Below are positions 1 to 10,375 of a DNA stretch of 64,000 bases, one piece after another. The DNA comes from Batkoa obscura (Eukaryota > Entomophthoromycota > Entomophthoromycetes > Entomophthorales > Batkoaceae). Under the pieces are notes generated by a model. The model saw only the letters and a list, made by a program, of their open reading frames with translations. It searched no databases and was not told the origin of the DNA. Within the stretch, counting starts at the first letter, position 1. Each line of letters begins with the position of its first letter. Where the stretch lies: positions 1,674,001 through 1,738,000 of the forward strand of contig JASVEC010000005.1 of the NCBI GenBank assembly GCA_030770535.1. Reading direction: 5' to 3'. Both the position numbers and the translations under genes were made by a program.

Positions 1-576
1 ATTCAGTGACAAAATGTTTCAACTAATTTTATGTTATTTATTTTGTGTTATAAGCCGAAGTAAAAATATATTCTTCACAACAAAAAATATATTAATACTC
101 TTTTTATATATTAATAATCAAAACAACACAAATAATTAAACGTCCCACAACCACAACTTGACTTTATAATTAATAGAACCTCAATGTTTGATTTAAAAAC
201 CAAAATTGGAATTGAAAACAAAACGTTTTTGACTAAATTTTCTCCACCCGATCAAAGCACCTTAATTCTAGAAAATAAAGTAGGGTGTTAAAAAAGCATA
301 GCATGCTTGAAACTATAGAAAACAATAATTATAGTTAGCTAGTCTTAGCTAAAAAATCAAATTGATTAGCAATTGACTTGAAGATGGGGATAATAAAGAC
401 CCCTTAAATGAAGCATTATACTGAATACTCAAAAACTAGAACTTAAGCCTAACATCAAAGGATATAAAAAGGCTCAAAAACATACCTTTAAAGATTATAA
501 CAATTTATAACAATTAATTATAAAAACTAATACTTAATACTTAATACTATAAAATTAATACTTTTAATATTCAACA
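1..576. other. AT-rich leader region upstream of the first gene
   Basis: No open frame of note on either strand. The last ~110 bases carry the TATA-like element and a 5' leader with repeated AATACTT units, so this stretch probably holds the promoter of the gene at 577. Confidence 0.4.
463..470 (+). promoter_or_regulatory. TATA box of the secreted repeat protein gene
   Basis: A clean TATAAAAA lies 107 nt upstream of the ATG at 577. The spacing fits a TATA-driven gene with a leader of roughly 60-80 nt. Seen in sequence; function inferred. Confidence 0.5.
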
Positions 577-1458
577 ATGAAATTTATTTACTTAACTACC
601 TTTATTGCTTCAATCCTTGCTGCTCCTTCTGATTATGGATATGGTTCGTCTAATACTGGAATCGTTGCAGGATTAGGAGCAGGTTTAGGTTTAACTTCTA
701 ATTCCTATACCGGTACTAATGTTGCCGCTGGTGCTGTTACTGGATTAAATGTAGGTAACTTGATTGGGTTAAATGCTGGAGCTGCTGCTGCTGCTAATAT
801 CAATAATAATGGAGTTAATGCTGGAGCTGTTGCTGATGCTAATTTAAATGTTGCACGTATTGTTAATGTTGATCTTGGTGCTGGTTTAGGTTTAGGACTC
901 ACTAGTGGTAGTCGTAAATACTATAGAAGAGACTATGGATATGGTCCAACTAACACCGGGATTGTTGCAGGATTAGGAGCAGGTTTAGGTTTAACTTCTA
1001 ATTCCTATACCGGTACTAATGTTGCCGCTGGTGCTGTTACTGGATTAAATGTAGGTAACTTGATTGGGTTAAATGCTGGAGCTGCTGCTGCTGCTAATAT
1101 CAATAATAATGGAGTTAATGCTGGAGCTGTTGCTGATGCTAATTTAAATGTTGCACATATTGCTAATATTGGTCTTGGTGCTGATTTAGGTTTAGGTTTA
1201 GGACTCACTAGTGGTAGTCGTAAATACTATAGAAGAGATTATGGCTCATATAACAATGGATTAGCTGTAGGATTAGCTGCAGGATTAGGTGCTAAAGTAA
1301 ATACTGGATTAGTTGATGTTGATGCTGCTGCTGCTGCTAAAGTTGGATTAGGATTAAATAATAATGGTTATGGATCAGGATTGAATCTTGGTGCTGCTGC
1401 TGCTGCTGCTGCTGATATTAATCTTGCTCGTAACATTGGATATGGCTATGCTTACTAA
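577..1458 (+). CDS. Secreted Ala/Gly/Leu-rich repeat protein with Kex2-type processing sites
   Basis: Single-exon 293-residue protein. It starts with a signal peptide (MKFIYLTTFIASILAAPS, cut near residue 17), then three repeat blocks. Blocks 1 and 2 are nearly identical, about 100 residues each; block 3 is diverged. Each begins Asp-Tyr-Gly and the first two end in a Lys-Tyr-Tyr-Arg-Arg tail, so a kexin protease cutting after Arg-Arg would release separate peptides. The body is almost only Gly, Ala, Leu, Asn and Val with alternating hydrophobic residues and poly-Ala runs, with no Cys, so it is not a hydrophobin. Known analogues are Kex2-processed repeat proteins and repellent-type surface peptides of filamentous fungi. 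A wall, surface or aerial-structure role is inference. No conserved domain is recognised. Confidence 0.85.
   Translation: MKFIYLTTFIASILAAPSDYGYGSSNTGIVAGLGAGLGLTSNSYTGTNVAAGAVTGLNVGNLIGLNAGAAAAANINNNGVNAGAVADANLNVARIVNVDLGAGLGLGLTSGSRKYYRRDYGYGPTNTGIVAGLGAGLGLTSNSYTGTNVAAGAVTGLNVGNLIGLNAGAAAAANINNNGVNAGAVADANLNVAHIANIGLGADLGLGLGLTSGSRKYYRRDYGSYNNGLAVGLAAGLGAKVNTGLVDVDAAAAAKVGLGLNNNGYGSGLNLGAAAAAAADINLARNIGYGYAY
664..1156 (+). repeat. 300-bp direct repeat inside the secreted protein gene
   Basis: Bases 664-856 and 964-1156 match base for base (193 bp) at exactly 300-bp spacing, synonymous positions included. This indicates recent unequal crossing-over or conversion between the two repeat blocks. 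The third block (from about 1240) is clearly diverged. Confidence 0.9.
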
Positions 1459-3854
1459 TTTATTATTTATTAAAAATTTATTTATTTTAAATATTGTATC
1501 TTTAGTTTGATTTTCTTACAATTTTTAAAATACTTGTTCGTAAATGCTATATAGGTAAATGTAAGTTTAAGTATTTAGCTTTTAGTATTTATTCCAAAGC
1601 TTCTTTTATTATTATCATCTAAATATGTGATTTTTCTTTCGGTAAGTTAATTACATTACTTATTTCTACTGCTAAAATTTAGGATCATTGAATACCCCTG
1701 CTATATACTCAATTAAGAAGTCATAAGTAATATTTATATCATAATCGAGTAGTATGGCCTGCCTTTTTAGACTGCTTACTATGAGCCCAAACACCCAATA
1801 GCTGAAAAATTAAAAACACTTGATAGTTAAGATTATAAATATAATGTGTATATATTTAACTAGTGACTGAGTAATCCAAACAGAAAATTGTGCACATGGT
1901 CTACATTTCTGTTTTGATTTGAAGTAGCCTAGACTCAATCACTAGTATCTCTCAGGTAACTTAATCTTTTATATTTTAAGGTATACTTTTCAATTCAGAA
2001 TATTAGTTTAGTACATTTTGGTGTTGTTTCCCCTTTCAGTAATTTATTATTATTCACCAAGTGACTCGTATAGCCTTGAGTAATTATTAACAACTATGAA
2101 CAAGATTAACGTTGATGAAAGTAAATGAAAGTTATAAGGGCGAAGTTTTTTTCCCGTTATGTTTGCCGGTTAATTTAACCTTACTCCAAGGAAATTCAAA
2201 TACATAAGCATTTCAACGAGGAGTATGCCTAAGGATAGCAGCTTTTTACATTAAGAATATGTATCTGTCCTTTGATATGAACATTCAATCATGGTTTGTA
2301 AGTGGTAAGATGCTGGCTCACAAAAGTCAAATAGTTATTGGAAAGGTTTTTTTGTGGCATTTTATTATACAAAGTAAGTATATTTTTTAAAACGAGGATA
2401 TTTAGTTAGTTTATTTATTACAATCAATTTAAAATCTGAAATTTACTTTATACAGAGTTTGCGTTTGGGTTCTAGGTATGTTCAACTTGATATTTCATTA
2501 ATCACTTTAATTGCCTTGTAGTATTTTATTTATGCTAGTAAAAATGTCATCATTTTAGCTAGTAACCTAATACCTTGTTATTTATATGTGAACATTTTTC
2601 CTTATCAAGTATTTTTAATTTCCACGTTTGTAGCTTTAAAAACAGCGCTCAGTTTAATAGTCAAAGGGTATTTAACACATTCACATCAGACATTAATTTT
2701 AGAACAGTATTTATGGAGACGAATTAAGTGAACATGATAATCTTCGCACTAAACAAACAGCAAAAGTTTAGGCTGAATTTTGAAATTAGCTAATTTCCAG
2801 ACTTGGTAATCTACCAAATTCTATTAAAATCAAAAATTCATAACCATGAATCGTACTAAAAGTCCTAATGATAATGGCTTAAGGCATTAGTACTCTGAAC
2901 TTTAGAAAAGTTGTATTGATTATAACGTTAGAATTTCCCCTATGACGATCCATCCGAATGTATTTAGTCACCTCGAAAGTATAAAGACTTCTACCCTAAA
3001 TACTATAAATTCAAACACTTTTCTTCAACAACAGTATCCCACCCTTAAATATAAAGCTAGGACTGCCTTTAATTTTAATACTTTATTTCCTTATTTGTAA
3101 CATCTAAAAGAATTTTCCTCAATAAACATGAAAGTATCGCTCTAAAGAATGAGGTCAAAATAGTTTAATCGAAGGTCGAGTATCAGGTTCTTTAATATAA
3201 AAAGGCCAGATATGCAAATATCCCATTGACACTCTTTTGATGTTATATTTCATAATGTATCTTACTCCGTTGCATAGGCTAATAATTTAACTATTGGAGG
3301 ATAAATTTTCCCGCACTAACTTTGTTTCAAGTTCTATGAAACAAGATATAAGTTTATCAGAGAAACAAAAACCAATGAAAAATAAAGCTTTATAACCAAT
3401 AAACCTGATATGAGAATATTCTGCCCCTGTAATAAGGTTAGAATTCCATATTATAAGTTGTGTTTGTGTCTGAGATGATATTAAAAACTCTGATGGATAT
3501 GTTTTTAAATAATACAAGTCTCTAAAGGTGCTCCGATACCTCTTTTTTGAGCTTGGATAACTTTTTATCCTATTTTTTTTACGAATATTATGGCTTATGA
3601 AGAACAGATGTTTTTATGAAAAAAGCCTGCATCATTCGAAGCAACAAGGTTATAGAATAAATACGCTAATCTTGAAAGCTCCTTAAAATCCCGTGCTTTT
3701 TGTTTCTAGTAATAACAAAATATTTAACTAAAAGTCAATATATTACTCAAATTAAGTTAACTATATATAAATCGACTTAAGAAATCTTTGAAATAAAATA
3801 AAGGTATAAATTACATCTAAAAGCAGAAATCAGAAATCAAAATTATTTCTCAAA
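1459..3854. other. Intergenic region, 2.4 kb, no gene seen
   Basis: Mixed AT-rich sequence with only short open frames. The longest, 76 codons on the minus strand at 3287-3517, has no recognisable protein character or splice continuation. No MITE copy or long repeat is seen. The last ~50 bases include GGTATAAATT, a possible TATA element for P450-A. Confidence 0.5.
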
Positions 3855-5802
3855 ATGTTGAATTTGAGTACAATTATAGTTTATACTATAATAACTGCTT
3901 TAGTTTACTGGATTTACAATGTATTGATTTTATTTACTAACTTTATAAATAACAAACCTCGTCTAGGCGATATACAATATATTCTTTAGTCCTTTAAGAA
4001 AGATACCGGGTCCATTAATATCTCAAATCATTCCTAATTTCCACAGGATATACGCTTATAATGGAACCATGCACACATATATAAAGGGGCTCCACGAAAA
4101 ATATGGTGAAGTTGTGCGACTAAGTAAGGAAACAACTAATAATTTAAATTAAAAATAATCTGTTTATTAGGTGCAAATAGTATTACATTTTCATCTGACG
4201 AAGTTACAAAAGAGTTATATTCTACTTATGCGCTCCCAAAAAGCACCTTCTACTACGGTTTCCACATTACCGGGGAAACTATCCTTAGCACAACGTACTT
4301 TAAATTTTACATAATATAAGGAACTATTGACAAATCATTTAGTAACAAGGACTTTCATCGCCAAAGGGTAAAAAGTTTAGAAAGTAATATATACTATATT
4401 GAACATAACCATTTAGAAAAAAATACTGGCTGCTAGTTTTTCAGATAAAACTATAGCAAGCGTAGAATATTTAGTAAAAGAAAATGTTGATAACTTAGTG
4501 AACAAAGTTAGAGAAATGGCTTCAGAAGAAAAAAACTTTGATTTTGGTTTATTGTTTCATTATTTTTCATTTGTAAGAATAAAATTAATTATTATCACCC
4601 AATACCAACCCATATATTATTAGGACGTGATCGGAGATTTGGCATATGGCAAATCTTTCGACATGATAAAAAATGGATATCACCCAGTTATTGGATGGAT
4701 AAAAGATTATTTCCGCATAGTTGTTTTGGTAATTATCCTATGCTTTACTTTTAAAATATCAATTAATATTTAAGGTTGGAATACTTCCAGTTTTAAAAAA
4801 TTATGCGTTTGAAAGTGTAACTAAACTCTATAAAGTGAGATATAAATTATCAATACTCTCTAAACTAATTATGACTTTTTTAGTTTTCCTATGAAGCTGT
4901 AAAAAATGTTAAAGAGCATTCAGATAGAGTTACAATTTTAAGTACTTTAATTAACGCCTCTGATCCGGATACTGGAAAGAAGCTTAGTGAAAAGGAAATT
5001 GTTGAAGAATCTATTATTCAACTGTAATAATTTAACTATACTATTATTATATTCTAATTAATTTGTAGTGTTGCTGGGTCAGATACGACCTCGAATTCAT
5101 TAACCTGGTACCTTTACTATTAGTTATATTTAATTCATTTGATTTAATTAACTAATTAGGACTTTCTATCTTCTATCAAAACATCCTGAAGTTTACAGCA
5201 AATTAAAGATGGAGTTGTTTAAAAATTTCCCAGATGAAGGATCGATTACTTATAGTAGATGTAAAGAATGTGTTTACCTTAAAGCAGTTATCTATGAAAG
5301 TATGAGAATTTTACCAGCAATTTCTGGAAATATGCCAAGAGCCGTTCAAAAAGGCGGCAAAGTAATAGAGGGCTATTTTATCCCTGAAAATGTAATTTGT
5401 ATAGCATTTAATTGAACATATTTTTTAATTTGTTATAGACTATTGTTTCAATTAGTGTAATAGCTCTTCACAATAATCCTAACTATTGGAAGGACCCCCA
5501 TGTATTTAATCCAGGAAGATGGGTTGACGAATATGGTAGCTTCAAACCTCATAGATATTTTATGCCATTTTCGATTGGTCCAAGAGCATGCTTGGGTAGA
5601 AGGTAGTATAGTATTATTATATAACTATTCATATCTAATTTATTGTTTTTTTAGCTTGGCTTGGATGGAACTTTATTTAGCTACTGCTTCATTAGTCAGA
5701 AATTTTAGTTTTAAGCTAAAAGATGAAAGTGATGTAAAATCGAAATTGCACGTTGTTACCATTCCAGAAAAACCTATAAATATGTCTGCATTTCAACATT
5801 AA
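3855..5802 (+). CDS. Cytochrome P450, copy A (12 exons)
   Basis: Haem-thiolate monooxygenase of about 470 residues, expected on the ER membrane. Exon 1 encodes a hydrophobic anchor (MLNLSTIIVYTIITALVYW), followed by a Pro-rich hinge (RKIPGP). Landmarks: I-helix AGSDTTS, K-helix ESMR (ExxR), NPGRW in place of PERW, and haem loop [10 protein letters not shown] with the Cys ligand. Eleven short introns at 47-55 nt give one open frame. One donor is easily missed: in the exon ending ILST the splice is after AC in ACGTACTT, which keeps the alignment with the other copies. The gene looks intact. The substrate cannot be read from sequence, and it is not close to CYP51 or other housekeeping P450s by eye. 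GGTATAAATT upstream is a possible TATA box. Confidence 0.9.
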
Positions 5803-6097
5803 TTTAGTGTTTTAATTGAAGTATCCTTTATGAATAGCATCTTATTAAAGGCTTCATGCAGTATTATGCAATAATTCACCATCCGTGGAACTATCTTCAT
5901 AAATAAAACAAGTTTATCATAGAAAGTATCAAAACAACTTAATACCATATTTCAATTTAAAAATATAGCTAGCTATTAAAACACTTTATTTAGTATAAGT
6001 ATTACAAAGGAGTATTATAGTTAATCAATTCTTAAATTAGGGGATGTAATCTATCAATTTTATATTTGTATTTATTATAATCATATATAAATGAAAT

Positions 6098-6681
6098 TTA
6101 CTGTAAGGGGACATTGTCTCTCATGTAAATAAAGTATTCAATAATTCTATTCATTTCTTCAGGACTAAGTAATAAAGATAACCCCATAATCAAACGCTTT
6201 TCTGTTCTAAATATTGAAAAATAATCCTTAAAAAATTAATGTTAATTATTATTTAATGTATTAAATTATTGCCTTAATATAATCTTCAACTTTATGGAAT
6301 TCAGAGCTAGTTGTATCTTTAATTAATTTGTAGATGTTATCTTTAAAAGTCAAATACTTGAGGACGAGTTCATTATACTGTTCATCATTTATCTTTTGAT
6401 ATACAATAGGTAATACTGCAATCAATTTAGATGTGATGATTGCTGCAACTAAACTATTTAGAGTTCAGTTTATAATTTAATTAATATTACTTTTTTTTAT
6501 TAATACATCTACTTCTCCTTTCTTTTCTTGTAACGATAACCGAATAAAGCCATTATATAACCTAATCAAATTGTTTTCATTTGATTCTAAAACACTTAAA
6601 AGAGTCTTTTCGTCTTGAATGGAATATAAGCTAAATCATTAATTTAACTCTAACAATATAGTATTATATGTACTTCAACAT
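6098..6681 (-). CDS. Small unrecognised protein, 4 exons
   Basis: Not a known family. Exons were joined by splice signals. A tiny first exon (Met-Leu, ATG at 6681) joins to LYSIQDEKTLLSVLESNENN, then an exon starting IAAIITSKLIAVLPIVYQKI, then a last exon from DYFSIFRTEKRLIMG to NVPLQ and stop. About 150 residues, mostly amphipathic helix, no signal peptide. The intron before the last exon would use a GC donor (6272-6271) with normal branch and AG acceptor. Long same-frame reading across three introns supports a real gene; the first exon is the least certain part. It lies between P450-A and P450-B, transcribed towards A and in tandem with B. Confidence 0.55.
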
Positions 6682-6860
6682 TTTTTCAATTTGTAAAATA
6701 TTTGTTATGTTATTTCAAAAGATAGTTTTTTTATCTCATTTTTATACTTAATAAAATTCTAAGGATAAATAATCACATTCTAAAGTATTTATTTACTAAG
6801 CAGTTTATAGTCTAATATTTGAAACGCATATTCAAGCAGATTAGCAAATTTAGTTGTAAT

Positions 6861-8790
6861 TTAATTTTTTGTAACGTAAACATTGATAGGTTCAGTAGGC
6901 TGTGTAGTAATGAAATTCTTATAGCGAATTACTTTTTCATTTTCTCTTTCAAAAGTAAAATTTCGTATTAAATTTGCAGTAATTAAATATAATTCCATCC
7001 AAGCCAAACTAATAAAAATTAGGTACTACTTACAACATTTCTAATTAAACTTACGTCCTACCAACACATCCTCTGGGTCCTAATAAAAATGGCATAAAAT
7101 TTGGATTACTTTGGAATTTGCCATTTTTTAGCCATCTTTTAGCGTTAAAATGGCTTGGATCCTTCCAATTCGATGGCAAATTATGTATAGAATTCATGCT
7201 TACACCAACAACTACCTAAAAACAATTATAATTTTGATTTTAAAATGTTGTTTAATTACCCCTTCTGGTATGAAATAACCATCTATTACTCTCCCTCCTT
7301 TAGGTACTAATCTTGGTGCATTGCCACCAACTACTGGTATCATTCTTAATCCTTCGTGAATCACTGCATTAAGGTAATGACATTCAGATTTACATTTATT
7401 GTAAGTAATTAAATCTTTATCAGGGAATACTGTACAAATTTCTTCCCTAACTTTCTCATATCTATCTGGTTGACTTGACAATAAATAAAATATCCTACTT
7501 GTATTAAATAATGTTTAAAGGTTAATAATAACTTTTGGTTACCATGCAAGGGAACATGAAGTAGTATCTGTTCCTGCGCTACTATAAACCCAGTTTATTT
7601 TTATAAATAAATATAGTATATATGCTTACAGTTGTACAATCAATTCTTCGGCAATCTCTTTCTCATTTAGTTTTTTCCCATCACTTGGATCCTCTGCCTT
7701 GATTAAAGTATTTAAAATAGTAGCTCTGTCGAGGTTGTTTTTGGCGTTCTTAATTGCTTCGTAAGAAAACTAAATTTTAATTAAATAATGTTTAAAGCAT
7801 GATTATTATACAATACGTTGTATAGATTTTTAACTCCACTGAATTGGTAATGCATCAAAAAAGGAAACATGAATACCTATTACTTTATAAGTATCACATT
7901 TAAATAGAAACTACTATAATACCAAAGTGCTTATTGTACCTATATCCCCTATCCACTTTATTATTGGATGGTACCCATTTTTTAACATATCAAACGAGTT
8001 TCCAAATACCAAATCTCCAATCACATCCTATTATATATATTAGCATAGCTTATATTACATTTCAAATGGGTTACAAAAGCAATATAGTGAAAATAAAGTG
8101 CAAGGTCCAATTTTTTGTTTTGAGTTGCAAACTCATTAACTTTGTTTATAAGCATATCCACATTCTTCTTAACAAGATATTCTACACTTTCTATTGCTTT
8201 TTCCGAAAAACAAGGAGCGAGTATTCTTTTCTATATTTTATTAGTTACTCTTTCAACTATTTAAAAATTACTCTTTGACGATGAAAATCTTTCCTTCTAA
8301 TAATATCGTTAATACTTGTATTCTGGGATTTTATTGTTACTTACCGTGTACTGAAAATGCTTTCTCCAAATATAAGATAAACGTCATAACTCTTATCTTT
8401 TTGATAACTATAAGTTGAATATATTTCATTAGATGCTGATTCCGATGCGAATGAAACTTTATTCCAACCTAGTTTATAGTAATATTAGCATATTATGCTA
8501 TTTTAACTTTATTTCCTTACCTAACCTTACAGCGTTTCCATATTTTTTATGCATGTCTAGACAGTAAGTAGGAAACGTACCGCTTATTAAATAAATGCTG
8601 TCTATAAATGGGAGTATTATATTTATTAGCGGGCCAGGGACTTCTTTTAAAGGATTGATGTATAAATTGTATATCACCTTTATAAACTATATTAGAGTCA
8701 ATGAAATAAAATTGAAAACAATACCTTATAAACATAATAAAATAAAAATAATATCAAACTACAGCTTAATACTGAGATTATAGTAAACAT
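6861..8790 (-). CDS. Cytochrome P450, copy B (12 exons)
   Basis: Same gene plan as copy A: 11 introns at matching positions and about 470 residues. It starts at the ATG at 8790 (an ATG eight bases upstream is out of frame), with an N-terminal membrane anchor, then KEVPGP. Landmarks: AGTDTTS (I-helix), EGLR (ExxR), NAKRW and haem loop FLLGPRGCVG with Cys present. The protein ends PINVYVTKN. It is the most diverged of the six copies, with Arg-Gly before the Cys where the others have Arg-Ala. All splice sites are readable, so it appears functional. Substrate unknown. Confidence 0.88.
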
Positions 8791-10375
8791 TTTTTTTCAT
8801 TTTAACTTTTATTCGGTTTCTTTTTATACTTTTTGAAAGCACTCTATATGTAATGTTTTTATAATTTAATGGTAAGAATTTTAAAAAAACTAACAATTCT
8901 GGTTTTTATTTTGTATACTAATTTTTAATATTGTCAAATCACCAGGTATTCCACCTGAAAACATCAATATTTAAGTTCCGAGTTGATAAGAAGAGTATAA
9001 AATTAGATAGAATTGAAATATGATATAATTTATTTAATATGAAAATGCATCAGCTTATATACTGATGGGAAGATTGATTTAATTTGGAAAAATGGATGAG
9101 GCTATATTGTTAAATTTATAATGTAATTTAAGCCTTTATACTATAATGTAACAGCTAATATTAGGCTAATTGGCTAATATCCTTGAAATGACTTTGTGTA
9201 GGTTTAAAATATTAAAATGTAATTGAATTAGATTTGTTTACCCGGGGTATATGAATTTAATAAGAACTTCGGGATATCAATAGCTGTGATATATTTAATT
9301 ACTAATTTAAATTTTTAATAATAAACTGGATTTAAATTGCTGTTTGCTTAAACCCAAAAATAGCAAGTTTTAGATTTAATTTTAAGGGGTAAAACTAAAA
9401 TTCGAACTAAAACAAATACATACTACATCATAAACAATAGTTATTATATGCTATAATAACATCATGTTAACAACATAAAGTTGCTTTGTTATTGGTTTAT
9501 AAGTTAAAACCGATAAACTTTAATTTATCACTTCTTTATTAGTTGACATTTCTGCTTAATAGTATTTTATTTATAAAGTAACCATCAATATTTATTACGT
9601 ATTTTCTTTATATTAGGGCCAAAAAGTGAATAAGTCAATCAAGATATTTTAGTCACACCGTATTCTTACAACTGAATATCCGCTACCAATCCTTATGTCA
9701 TTTATACTTTGTAAGCAATATTTATGAAAACTTATATTGCTTTAAACGTTTATCAAGGTAGATATTTAAGTAAGTATTTAAGTAAGTATTTAAGTAAGTA
9801 TTTAAGTAAGTATTTAAGTAGCCGATCTATTATTATAGCCACCTCTTTTTATAAAAAGCCATTATGTATAAAAATTGTGTAATATAAAATATTAAAATTT
9901 TATTTAAAATCATAACTTTGAAGTCTAGAACACTATTTAATTAAATATTCTCACTTTTAAGTATCTAGAACAACATATAAGGTTTAAGCTTGTTTTAGAA
10001 CATAGTGACTTAAATTTGAATATAAAATTACATTAAATACATTAAAATATTTTAATATGAGTGAGTTAGTTTGAACCTAAATTTAATCTTGTTTTGATTT
10101 TTTGCAGAAATTCTATTAAGTTTTATAATCAAATTAACTATTTAAGCACCATAGACAAGTAATGTTTGTCATAATTTTGCTTTAGAAAAATTTAGTGAAC
10201 ATAACTTGCATATGACTTTAAGAGAACCATAATGAGCAATACTTCTTGAATCAACCCTAAGCAGGTAAACCATCTAATAATCAACTATAATTTTTTAAGA
10301 TACTTAGTACTTAAAGAGTTAAAGTATTAATTAGATTTAATTAATGAAAAATAGACAAATCAGCAAAATACATAT
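8791..10375. other. Intergenic region, 1.6 kb
   Basis: Very AT-rich and without a credible open frame. It contains a 12-bp minisatellite and ends at the left terminus of transposon copy 1. Confidence 0.5.
9763..9820 (+). repeat. 12-bp minisatellite
   Basis: The unit AGTAAGTATTTA is repeated almost perfectly about 4.5 times. The unit contains a GTAAGT splice-donor-like word, but no gene surrounds it. Confidence 0.9.

Noticed and set aside
705-1208. Two minus-strand open frames of 65 and 67 codons opposite the secreted repeat protein
   Set aside because: They are mirror readings of the GC-biased Ala/Gly codons of the real gene and repeat with the same 300-bp period.
3287-3517. 76-codon minus-strand frame
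   Set aside because: No domain character, no splice partner, isolated in a long intergenic stretch.
4262-4342. Lost splice donor in P450-A
   Set aside because: An alternative GTACTT donor one codon earlier gives a protein of the same length as the paralogues, so the gene is intact.
10340-10375. Weak similarity between the left flank of transposon copy 1 and the sequence expected 5' of copy 2
   Set aside because: Only about a dozen matching bases (CAAATCAGCAA); could be chance, so I did not claim a clean nested insertion.
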